6,441 nucleotides of DNA from Bacillota bacterium (GCA_029779375.1 JAKPAR010000359.1:1-6441); one strand, 5' to 3'; counted from the first letter of the stretch, positions 1 to 5,467 are shown. Notes: generated from the sequence alone by a model not told the origin. Made by a program: numbers and translations.

Positions 1-367
1 TATGAATAATATAAACAGTTCATATTATAGTGGCAAAATAGAAATTCTTGAAGGAGATGCAGAGGAGATATTGCCAAAATTGACTGGTAAATATGATTTT
101 ATATTTCTGGATGCATCAAAGGGTCATTATTTGGATTTTTTTAGAGATTGTTCTAAATTGTTAAATGATGATGGATTGATAGTTTCTGACAATGTATTAT
201 ATAAAGGAATGGTTGCTAGTGATGAATTGGTTGTTAGAAGAAAAAAAACAATAGTTAAACGAATGCGACAATATTTAAAGTATATTTCTGATTTAGAAGG
301 TTTTATAACAAGTGTTTTGCCTTTGGGAGATGGCGTAGCTTTAACGTATAAGGAAGGAGGGAATTAG
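1..367 (+). CDS. trmR: tRNA 5-hydroxyuridine methyltransferase, TrmR/YrrM-like (3' part only)
   Basis: This is the C-terminal 121 codons of a class I SAM-dependent O-methyltransferase; the family is usually about 215 residues, so the SAM-binding N-terminal half lies outside the window and the ATG at position 2 is probably internal. Visible residues (counted from that Met) include the GDA motif at 18-20, the FLDASKG motif with D37, and SDNVLYKG with D63-N64. The D...DN spacing of 26 residues fits the divalent-metal site of this family. The ending LPLGDGVALTYK is also typical. In Bacillus, TrmR methylates ho5U34 of tRNA to mo5U. The general fold could equally be called a caffeoyl-CoA-type O-methyltransferase, but the U32 gene directly downstream and udk after it match the trmR-trhP-udk order, which favours TrmR. 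The stop codon at 365-367 directly abuts the next start codon. Confidence 0.85.
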   Translation, partial: MNNINSSYYSGKIEILEGDAEEILPKLTGKYDFIFLDASKGHYLDFFRDCSKLLNDDGLIVSDNVLYKGMVASDELVVRRKKTIVKRMRQYLKYISDLEGFITSVLPLGDGVALTYKEGGN

Positions 368-1597
368 TTGAAAAAATTAGAATTGTTAGCTCCTGCTGGA
401 GATTTAGAAAAATTAAAGATGGCAATTATATATGGTGCTGATGCAGTTTATCTAGGTGGAGAAGAATTTGGTTTAAGGAAAGCTTCTAAAAATTTCACTA
501 TTGAAGAAATTGGTGAGGGAGTCAAATTTGCTCATGAAAGGGGCAAAAAAGTATATGTTACTTTAAATATAATTCCTCACAATGAAGATTTGATTGGTTT
601 AGATGAATATGTTCTTGAGTTGGAAAAACTTCATATAGATGGGGTGATTGTAGCTGACCCAGGAGTTTTTTCTATAGTTAGAAGGGTTTCTCCAAATATG
701 CCAATACATTTGAGTACTCAAGCTAGCGTTACAAATTATGAAACTGTAAAGTTTTGGTATGATTTAGGAATCAAGAGAATAGTTGTTGCTAGGGAACTAT
801 CTTTAGAAGAAATCAAGGAAATTAAAAAGAGATTGCCTGAAGATTTAGAAATAGAAGCTTTTGTTCATGGTGCTATGTGCATATCTTATTCAGGTAGATG
901 TTTACTTAGCAATTATATGGCAGGAAGAGATTCAAATAGAGGAGAATGCGCTCATCCTTGCAGATGGAAGTATACACTTATGGAGGAAAAAAGACCAGGC
1001 GAATACTATCCAATATATGAAAATGAAAAGGGAACTTTTATATTTAATTCAAAAGATTTATGCATGATAGACCATATTCCTGAATTGGTAGAAGCAGGTA
1101 TTTCTAGTTTTAAAATTGAAGGAAGAGTTAAAAGTCAATATTATGTAGCTACTGTAGTTAGATCTTATAGGATGGCTATAGACGAGTATTTTAGATTAGG
1201 TAATCAATACAAATATAAAGAAGAGTGGCTAGATGAAATTAAAAAAGCTAGCTATAGAGATTTTACTACAGGATTTTACTTTAACAAGCCTACTGGTGAG
1301 GATCAAGTGTATACTAGTAGTTCTTATATTAGAGAATATGATTTTGTAGGGCTTGTATTGGATTATGATGAAGAAACTAAAATAGCTACTATAGAGCAGA
1401 GAAATAGAATGTTTTTAGGTGATGAAATAGAAGTTTTTGGGCCCAATAAAGATTATTTCAAACAAAAGATAGAAAACATGTGGGATGAAGAGGGAAATAG
1501 CATAGATGTTGCTCCACATCCACAGCAGATCGTAAAGATGAAGATGGATAGACCAGTCCAGAAATGGGATATCATAAGAATACCAAGAAGGGATTGA
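368..1597 (+). CDS. trhP: U32-family tRNA hydroxylation protein, TrhP/YrrO-like
   Basis: This 409-residue protein is commonly annotated as a U32 peptidase or collagenase. The better-supported role for the YrrO/YegQ branch is tRNA U34 hydroxylation to ho5U, a reaction reported to depend on prephenate and iron-sulfur assembly. The N-terminal LLAPAGDLEKLK and YGADAVYLGG segments (6-31) start the U32 barrel. The signature E163-x-F-x2-GAMC-x4-G-x-C-x-L-S fits the U32 pattern exactly. C171, C178, C194 and C232 have nearly the spacing of the 4Fe-4S ligands of the related UbiU. Residues from about 325 form the U32 C-terminal domain. The start is TTG at 368, directly after the trmR stop, with AGGAGG at 355-360 leaving a 7-nt spacer. 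Bacillus has two such genes (yrrN, yrrO) between trmR and udk; only the longer type is present here. Substrate assignment rests on family and context. Confidence 0.88.
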   Translation: MKKLELLAPAGDLEKLKMAIIYGADAVYLGGEEFGLRKASKNFTIEEIGEGVKFAHERGKKVYVTLNIIPHNEDLIGLDEYVLELEKLHIDGVIVADPGVFSIVRRVSPNMPIHLSTQASVTNYETVKFWYDLGIKRIVVARELSLEEIKEIKKRLPEDLEIEAFVHGAMCISYSGRCLLSNYMAGRDSNRGECAHPCRWKYTLMEEKRPGEYYPIYENEKGTFIFNSKDLCMIDHIPELVEAGISSFKIEGRVKSQYYVATVVRSYRMAIDEYFRLGNQYKYKEEWLDEIKKASYRDFTTGFYFNKPTGEDQVYTSSSYIREYDFVGLVLDYDEETKIATIEQRNRMFLGDEIEVFGPNKDYFKQKIENMWDEEGNSIDVAPHPQQIVKMKMDRPVQKWDIIRIPRRD

Positions 1598-1602
1598 TAT
1601 AG

Positions 1603-2223
1603 TTGAAAAAACCTATAATCATAGGAATTACTGGAGGGACAGGCTCTGGAAAGAGTACTGTTTCAAAAGAAATCTATAAATCCATTGAAGATAAAAATGT
1701 GGCAATTATTGAACAAGATTCTTATTACAAAGACCAGAGCCATTTGACTTTTGATGAGAGAAAAAAGACAAATTATGACCATCCATTTGCTTTTGACAAT
1801 GATTTGCTTATAGAGCATTTAAAAATGCTTATGGAAGGTAAAACTATAGAGAAACCTATTTATGATTTTGAAATACACAATAGAAAAAAAGAGACTGTGA
1901 CTGTATGTCCTAAAGATATTATTATTTTAGAAGGGATACTTATATTGTATGATGAAAGAATTAGAGATTTATTGGACATAAAGATATTTGTAGATACAGA
2001 TTCAGATGTGAGAGTTATAAGACGTATCACTAGGGACTTACAGGAAAGAGGAAGAAGTTTAGATTCTGTCATTGATCAGTATATGAGTACAGTAAGGCCT
2101 GCACATATGCAATTTATAGAGCCAACTAAGAAATATGCTGATATTATAATTCCAGAAGGTGGATATAACAAAGTAGCCATAGATATAATGGTTACGAAAA
2201 TAAAATCTATAATAAATGCATAA
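1603..2223 (+). CDS. udk: Uridine kinase (uridine/cytidine monophosphokinase)
   Basis: This 206-residue cytosolic enzyme phosphorylates uridine and cytidine to UMP and CMP in pyrimidine salvage. The Walker A loop GGTGSGKST spans residues 11-19 with K17. The nucleoside-site blocks follow in family order: QDSYYKD (38-44) with D39 as the probable catalytic Asp, NYDHPFAFD (57-65) and [10 protein letters not shown] (85-94). LEGIL (109-113) is the Walker B region, and the [13 protein letters not shown] segment (140-152) supplies lid arginines. Length is normal for bacterial Udk. The start is TTG at 1603, five nt after the trhP stop; its AGAAGGG ribosome-binding site (1586-1592) lies in the last codons of trhP, so the two are probably co-translated. 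A hairpin with a T-run follows the stop and probably ends this operon. Bacillus also places udk after the trhP genes. Confidence 0.96.
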   Translation: MKKPIIIGITGGTGSGKSTVSKEIYKSIEDKNVAIIEQDSYYKDQSHLTFDERKKTNYDHPFAFDNDLLIEHLKMLMEGKTIEKPIYDFEIHNRKKETVTVCPKDIIILEGILILYDERIRDLLDIKIFVDTDSDVRVIRRITRDLQERGRSLDSVIDQYMSTVRPAHMQFIEPTKKYADIIIPEGGYNKVAIDIMVTKIKSIINA

Positions 2224-2232
2224 AATTATAAT

Positions 2233-2286
2233 ACCTCCATTATAAATTGGAAATACTATTTATACCAATATAATGGAGGTTTTTTT
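2233..2286 (+). terminator. Hairpin after udk that also contains the pbp ribosome-binding site
   Basis: A perfect 12-bp inverted repeat is formed by ACCTCCATTATA (2233-2244) and TATAATGGAGGT (2269-2280). A further TTGG/CCAA pairing (2247-2250 with 2265-2268) extends it beyond a 2-nt bulge. The 3' arm runs straight into a T-run to 2286, as in an intrinsic terminator of the trhP-udk unit. GGAGGT (2275-2280) is the only Shine-Dalgarno sequence for the ATG at 2287, at a 6-nt spacing, so the same hairpin would mask that site on read-through RNA. The lower stem is not GC-rich, so termination may be partial. Confidence 0.75.
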
Positions 2287-3939
2287 ATGAGGAGTCAAAG
2301 AAATAGTCCAATTAAAACTAAAATATTGAGATTGTCAATGTTGTCATTATCCATATTTATTATATTGATATCTAGACTTGCATGGATTCAAACTGCTAAA
2401 TCTAATGAATATAGATTAGCAGCTATAAGACAAAGAGCGAGGGAAGTAAAAGTATATCCTCCTAGAGGAATTATATATGATAGAAATCTTATTCCTCTGA
2501 CTAATAGAAGTAGAGTCACAACCATGTTTGTCATAAAAGATCAAGTTATAGATAATGAAGAGAGTATCAAATTTATCATGGAATATACAGATGCAAATAA
2601 GAAAAGTATTGTTGAGAATAGTTCTGACAAGATTTTAGAATTTCCACTTAAAAAAACTTTAAAAGATAAAAAATTGCCTAAAGGAATTTTTATTTCTGAA
2701 AAAACGTTAAGATATGATGAAATGAATATGCTGTCTCATGTTATAGGTTATGTAAAGCGAAGTGATAATAGCGGAGAAAGTGGGATTGAAAAAGTATTTG
2801 ACGATATACTTAAAAACAATGAAGTAGGGTCTATATATTTTGAAGTTGATAATAAGAAAAAAAGAATTATACCTGGTGGAGGATTTGTAGTAGTAGAAAA
2901 TGAAGAATTCAAAAAACCTAATAGTGTGAAATTAACTATTGATTATCATATACAAAAAATAGTAGAAGAGGCTATAGATGAGGAAAATGTCAATGGTGCT
3001 GTTGTAGTAGCTGAAGTAGATACTGGTGATATAGTGGCGGTTGCAAGTAGACCAAATTTTGATCAAGATGAAGTAGATGCTTATTTAAAAAAAGATAATA
3101 TGGAACTTTACAATAAAGCTATTCAAGTTTCTTATCCTCCTGGTTCATTGTTCAAGATTGTGGTACTTCTTGCTGCTCTTGAAGAAGAGCCAGATATAGC
3201 AAATGAATATTTTTATTGTAGTGGATTTGAGAAATTAAATGATTTAATTATAAAATGTAACAAAGAGGATGGACATGGCTACATTTCAGCGGAAGAAGCT
3301 TTTGCTAAATCCTGCAATTCAGTGTTTATTCAGATAGGGAAAAGGGTGGGAAGTAAAAAAATAATTGATATGGCTCAAAAGATGGGCTATGGTAGAAAAT
3401 TAAATATAGGGCTTCTTGAAGAAGTTGCTGGAAATTTACCTTATGGAGAAGAGCTAATAGGGCCATCCGTAGGCAATATATCTATTGGTCAAGGAAAGAT
3501 TGAAGTTACGCCTCTTCAAGTGACAAATATGATGATGATACTTGCAAATAATGGAGTGGAAAAAGATTTATCAATAGTTAAAGGAATAGTCACTGAAGAT
3601 GGACGTATGGTTAAAGAATTCAAGAAAAACGAGGAAAAAAGAATTATATCTAAAGAAAACAGCCAAATAGTCAATAAATTTATGGCAGAAGTAGTACTGA
3701 GGGGAACGGCCAAGAAATTGAATTTAGAAGATATAGGAGGTGCTTGTGGTAAAACAGGATCAGCCCAAGCCATATTAAACGGGGAAAATACAATTCATGG
3801 TTGGTTTTCTGGATATTATCCAAGAGAAAATCCTAAATATGTGATTACAGTTTTTGTAGAAGAGGGGTTTTCTGGTTCTAAATCAGCTGTTCCTATATTT
3901 GGGAAAATTGCAAGAGAAATATATATGAAAAATAGATAG
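2287..3939 (+). CDS. Class B penicillin-binding protein (peptidoglycan D,D-transpeptidase, PbpA/SpoVD-like)
   Basis: This 550-residue membrane-anchored transpeptidase cross-links peptidoglycan on the outer face of the membrane. The basic N-terminus is followed by one transmembrane segment (about 13-34). The dimerisation domain begins at YPPRGIIYDRN (57-67), a class B hallmark. The catalytic domain has all three penicillin-binding motifs: S287-L-F-K290 with nucleophile S287, S342-C-N344, and K489-T-G491. There is no PASTA domain after the catalytic domain, so it is shorter than PBP2x or PASTA-bearing SpoVD proteins. It lies between udk and sigK, and sigK begins 64 nt after its stop. That position suggests, but does not prove, a role in cortex or forespore wall synthesis; a vegetative elongation or division role remains possible. 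The ATG at 2287 is preceded by GGAGGT inside a hairpin, so translation may be controlled. Confidence 0.93.
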   Translation: MRSQRNSPIKTKILRLSMLSLSIFIILISRLAWIQTAKSNEYRLAAIRQRAREVKVYPPRGIIYDRNLIPLTNRSRVTTMFVIKDQVIDNEESIKFIMEYTDANKKSIVENSSDKILEFPLKKTLKDKKLPKGIFISEKTLRYDEMNMLSHVIGYVKRSDNSGESGIEKVFDDILKNNEVGSIYFEVDNKKKRIIPGGGFVVVENEEFKKPNSVKLTIDYHIQKIVEEAIDEENVNGAVVVAEVDTGDIVAVASRPNFDQDEVDAYLKKDNMELYNKAIQVSYPPGSLFKIVVLLAALEEEPDIANEYFYCSGFEKLNDLIIKCNKEDGHGYISAEEAFAKSCNSVFIQIGKRVGSKKIIDMAQKMGYGRKLNIGLLEEVAGNLPYGEELIGPSVGNISIGQGKIEVTPLQVTNMMMILANNGVEKDLSIVKGIVTEDGRMVKEFKKNEEKRIISKENSQIVNKFMAEVVLRGTAKKLNLEDIGGACGKTGSAQAILNGENTIHGWFSGYYPRENPKYVITVFVEEGFSGSKSAVPIFGKIAREIYMKNR

Positions 3940-3946
3940 GACTGGC
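3937..3946 (+). promoter_or_regulatory. Possible SpoIIID binding site upstream of sigK
   Basis: TAGGACTGGC matches the SpoIIID consensus WWRRACARNY, as I recall it, at 9 of 10 positions; the mismatch is T for A at the seventh. It overlaps the pbp stop codon and lies just upstream of the putative sigma-E-type -10 element. In Bacillus, SpoIIID activates sigK together with sigma-E. Short AT-tolerant motifs occur by chance, and no SpoIIID gene is visible in this window. Confidence 0.3.
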
Positions 3947-3998
3947 ACTTCTATTGGGCTACCTTCATATACTTTATTAAGGGAAATATGGAGGTGCC
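3944..3998 (+). promoter_or_regulatory. Hairpin between pbp and sigK that masks the sigK ribosome-binding site
   Basis: GGCACTTCTAT (3944-3954) can pair with ATGGAGGTGCC (3988-3998) over 11 consecutive positions, two of them G-U. The 3' arm contains GGAGGTG, the only Shine-Dalgarno sequence for the sigK ATG at 4004. TTTTC follows, so the structure is also a weak terminator for pbp, whose stop is 4 nt upstream of the stem. The 33-nt loop (3955-3987) contains the putative sporulation promoter. Pairing is read by eye; no folding energy was calculated. Confidence 0.6.
3945..3973 (+). promoter_or_regulatory. Putative sigma-E/sigma-K promoter of sigK, inside the hairpin loop
   Basis: CATATACT (3966-3973) matches 7 of 8 positions of the sigma-E -10 consensus CATACANT and most of the sigma-K form CATANNNTA. 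A CAC element at 3946-3948 lies 17 nt upstream of it, as expected for the AC-containing -35 of sigma-K promoters; the match to a sigma-E -35 is poorer. Start of transcription would fall around 3979-3982, giving a leader of about 24 nt that contains the ribosome-binding site but not the masking 5' arm. In Bacillus, sigK is transcribed first by sigma-E and then by sigma-K. Confidence 0.42.
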
Positions 3999-4003
3999 TT
4001 TTC

Positions 4004-4711
4004 ATGAGCATGACTTTTTGGTTTTTTTTGGGGGGGTTATTGAACCCTTTTTTAGTCTTTTCAGGATATATTTCCAGTACGAATTCTTTTCCAAATCCAT
4101 TGACCAAGGAAGAAGAAGAATACTATTTAGATTTGTATGAGCAAGGGGATGAAGAGGCAAGAAATATTTTAATAGAAAGGAATTTAAGACTTGTAGCCCA
4201 TATTGTAAAGAAATACACAAATACTGGGAAGGATTTAGATGATCTCATATCTATTGGAACTATTGGACTTATAAAAGCCATATCTACCTATGACAAAGAA
4301 AAAGGCACCAGATTAGCAACTTATGCAGCTAGGTGTATAGATAATGAAATACTCATGACTATTCGTGCAGATAAAAAATCTAAAGTAGAAATTTCTCTTC
4401 AAGAACCTATTGGAGTAGACAAGGAAGGCAATGAAATATCTTTAATTGATATATTAGGGACTGATGCAGATGAAGTTATTGACGAAGTAGATTTAAAAAT
4501 ACAAGTAAAAAAATTGTACTCAAAAATAAATGAAGTTTTAAAAGGAAGAGAAAAAACTATTATTGAATTGAGATACGGATTAGTTGATGGTGGCTGTAAA
4601 ACTCAAAGAGAAATAGCAAATTTTCTTGGAATATCTAGATCTTATGTATCCAGAATTGAAAAGAGAGCTATAAAAAAATTAAACAAAGCTTTCAAAAATC
4701 AAAGCTGTTAA
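4004..4711 (+). CDS. sigK: RNA polymerase sporulation sigma factor SigK (pro-sigma-K)
   Basis: This 235-residue sigma-70 family factor directs late mother-cell transcription during sporulation. A hydrophobic N-terminal segment of about 21 residues before GYISSTNSFPNPL (21-33) corresponds to the pro-sequence that SpoIVFB removes in Bacillus; by alignment, cleavage would fall near G21-Y22. Region 2 follows: NLRLVAHIVKKY (60-71), DLISIGTIGLIKA (80-92) and the 2.4 segment TYAARCIDNEIL (106-117). Region 3 has SLQEPIGVDKEGNEISLIDIL (131-151). The region 4.2 helix-turn-helix is TQREIANFLGISRSYVSRIEKRA (200-222). The pro-sequence and overall similarity favour SigK over SigE. The frame is continuous, with no skin-type insertion. 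The ATG at 4004 has GGAGGTG (3990-3996) 7 nt upstream; M3 is an alternative start. Codons 7-11 lie on a T8G7 homopolymer junction. Confidence 0.94.
   Translation: MSMTFWFFLGGLLNPFLVFSGYISSTNSFPNPLTKEEEEYYLDLYEQGDEEARNILIERNLRLVAHIVKKYTNTGKDLDDLISIGTIGLIKAISTYDKEKGTRLATYAARCIDNEILMTIRADKKSKVEISLQEPIGVDKEGNEISLIDILGTDADEVIDEVDLKIQVKKLYSKINEVLKGREKTIIELRYGLVDGGCKTQREIANFLGISRSYVSRIEKRAIKKLNKAFKNQSC
4022..4036 (+). repeat. T8G7 homopolymer junction in the sigK pro-sequence
   Basis: Eight T (4022-4029) are followed directly by seven G (4030-4036), encoding F7-F8-L9-G10-G11 of pro-SigK. A G7 run is unusual in DNA of about 30% GC. Both T TTT TTG and G GGG GGG are in the correct phase to act as -1 slippery heptamers, and such tracts are also prone to replication slippage or sequencing error. 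The zero frame is open, so as sequenced the gene is intact. Confidence 0.6.
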
Positions 4712-4714
4712 ATT

Positions 4715-4748
4715 AAATAAAAATCCGGAAAAATCCGGATTTTTATTT
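4715..4748. terminator. Bidirectional intrinsic terminator between sigK and the spore lipoprotein gene
   Basis: A 14-bp perfect stem (4715-4728 with 4735-4748) has a CCGG core next to a 6-nt AAAAAT loop. A-rich and T-rich flanks provide U-runs on both strands, so it can end both convergent transcripts. The arms include the decamer AAAAATCCGG in tandem (4719-4728 and 4729-4738). It begins 4 nt after the sigK stop and includes the TAA stop of the minus-strand gene (4743-4745). Confidence 0.9.
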
Positions 4749-5315
4749 GCTAGGAGTTATTCTTCTAAGCATTTCTTGAATTTCATCAGTAAAACCAGTT
4801 ATAGGTCTTCCATTACGTATATCTCTTGCCATATTGCTAATTCTTTTATATAAATCTACATCTGCTGTAACTGTAACATTTTTTATATTTTTGTCAGTGT
4901 TTCTTACAGAACTTTCAACTTTTCTTTTTAAATCATTAGTCATTTTACCTTCTATATTATCTTTCATATCAATACCAATTAAAGCAGTATTTCCAGTTAT
5001 TACACAAGTTGCACTGTTTACTTCTTTTAATTTTGCCACATTTCTTGCTATTTTTTCAGCCCTATCAGTCATATTTAAATTTCTGTCAGTTTTAACCATA
5101 TCTCTATTTCTTACATCATTGTTTAAGTTAGAATCAATCCTATTATTTCCAACTTTATTTTGAGTTATATTTCTTTTTTGATTGGTTCCAACTCTATTTT
5201 CTATTCTTTCATTTCTTACATTTGGACGTTGAGGCGTTTTAGTTTGACACCCTGTAGCTGTAAAAACAAAAGCTAAAACTATTGTGAGGAAAATAGCTAT
5301 TTTGTTATTTTTCAA
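4743..5315 (-). CDS. YhcN/YlaJ-family sporulation lipoprotein
   Basis: This is a 190-residue predicted lipoprotein. A lysine-rich N-terminus and hydrophobic segment end in the lipobox A-T-G-C23, where signal peptidase II would cleave and lipid would attach; the -3 residue is A rather than the commoner L. Residues 27-80 are a low-complexity linker rich in Asn, Arg and Lys. The C-terminal domain (about 82-190) carries the family features MTDRAEKIARNVAKLKEV, TALIGIDM and RPITGFTDEIQEMLRRITPS. Relatives are found in the spore inner membrane or coat; the molecular function is not established. I place the start at TTG (5313-5315), 7 nt after AGGAGGT (5329-5323). The in-frame GTG at 5322-5324 would give 193 residues but overlaps the ribosome-binding site. 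It is convergent with sigK, and a sporulation role fits. No convincing promoter was identified for it. Confidence 0.88.
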   Translation of the reverse strand: MKNNKIAIFLTIVLAFVFTATGCQTKTPQRPNVRNERIENRVGTNQKRNITQNKVGNNRIDSNLNNDVRNRDMVKTDRNLNMTDRAEKIARNVAKLKEVNSATCVITGNTALIGIDMKDNIEGKMTNDLKRKVESSVRNTDKNIKNVTVTADVDLYKRISNMARDIRNGRPITGFTDEIQEMLRRITPSK

Positions 5316-5322
5316 ATTCTTC

Positions 5323-5329
5323 ACCTCCT
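5323..5329 (-). promoter_or_regulatory. Ribosome-binding site that selects a TTG start for the lipoprotein gene
   Basis: AGGAGGT on the minus strand (read from 5329 to 5323) is a near-perfect Shine-Dalgarno sequence. The GTG at 5324-5322 shares bases with it and is too close to be used. The TTG at 5315-5313 sits at a 7-nt spacing and still leaves a full signal peptide. Confidence 0.7.
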
Positions 5330-5379
5330 AATTAATATTGTTTCATTTTATATTTTTTTTATGAAGGAACTTTAAGGGA

Positions 5380-5418
5380 AAATATATCATAATAAATATT
5401 ATCATAAATGATATATTT
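5380..5418. repeat. Nested inverted repeats in the divergent lipoprotein-aroE spacer
   Basis: AAATATATCAT (5380-5390) and ATGATATATTT (5408-5418) are a perfect 11-bp inverted repeat around a 17-nt centre. Within it, TATCAT-AA-ATGATA (5400-5413) forms a tight second palindrome, and a further ATGATAT occurs at 5434-5440 over the putative aroE -10. This looks like an operator array between two divergent genes, but the region is very AT-rich and no matching regulator was recognised. Confidence 0.35.
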
Positions 5419-5443
5419 AAAAAAATAAAAAAAATGATATACT
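5416..5443 (+). promoter_or_regulatory. Putative sigma-A promoter of aroE
   Basis: An extended -10, TG-A-TATACT (5435-5443), matches TATAAT at 5 of 6 positions and has the TGn extension. TTTAAA (5416-5421) is a weak -35 (4 of 6 to TTGACA) at a 16-nt spacer. The predicted start near 5450 leaves a leader of about 25 nt before the aroE ATG. If this promoter is correct, the longer GTG-started reading frame (5445) would be largely untranscribed at its start. Confidence 0.5.
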
Positions 5444-5462
5444 AGTGATAAATAAAAATCAT

Positions 5463-5467
5463 AGGAG
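5463..5467 (+). promoter_or_regulatory. Ribosome-binding site fixing the aroE start
   Basis: AGGAG lies 7 nt before the ATG at 5475. No comparable site precedes the in-frame GTG at 5445, and the ten extra residues it would add (from INKNHR onward) are not part of the AroE fold. Confidence 0.75.

Noticed and set aside
861..1067. A 68-codon + strand reading frame inside the U32 gene
   Set aside because: It lies wholly within trhP in another frame, has no ribosome-binding site and encodes no recognisable protein.
2247..2274. TTGGAA-N16-TATAAT as a vegetative promoter for pbp
   Set aside because: The -10 is a perfect match, but transcription would begin around 2281, after the ribosome-binding site, leaving a nearly leaderless message. 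TATAAT also occurs by chance in such AT-rich spacers; another copy at 2227-2232 has no -35.
2239..2286. Riboswitch or T-box leader upstream of pbp
   Set aside because: The spacer is only 63 nt, with a single simple hairpin and no conserved aptamer or T-box motif.
3883..4220. Two minus-strand reading frames across the pbp end and sigK start
   Set aside because: They are antisense to strongly supported genes, have no family resemblance and overlap each other.
4834..5163. A 109-codon + strand hydrophobic reading frame
   Set aside because: It is antisense to the Asn/Arg/Lys-rich lipoprotein gene; the hydrophobic, Phe/Leu/Ser-rich composition is what antisense of such codons produces.
5331..5420. 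Sigma-E, sigma-F/G or sigma-A promoter for the minus-strand lipoprotein gene
   Set aside because: Candidate elements (CATAAAAA, TATAAA) are present on the minus strand, but spacing or -35 matches are poor in every combination I tried.
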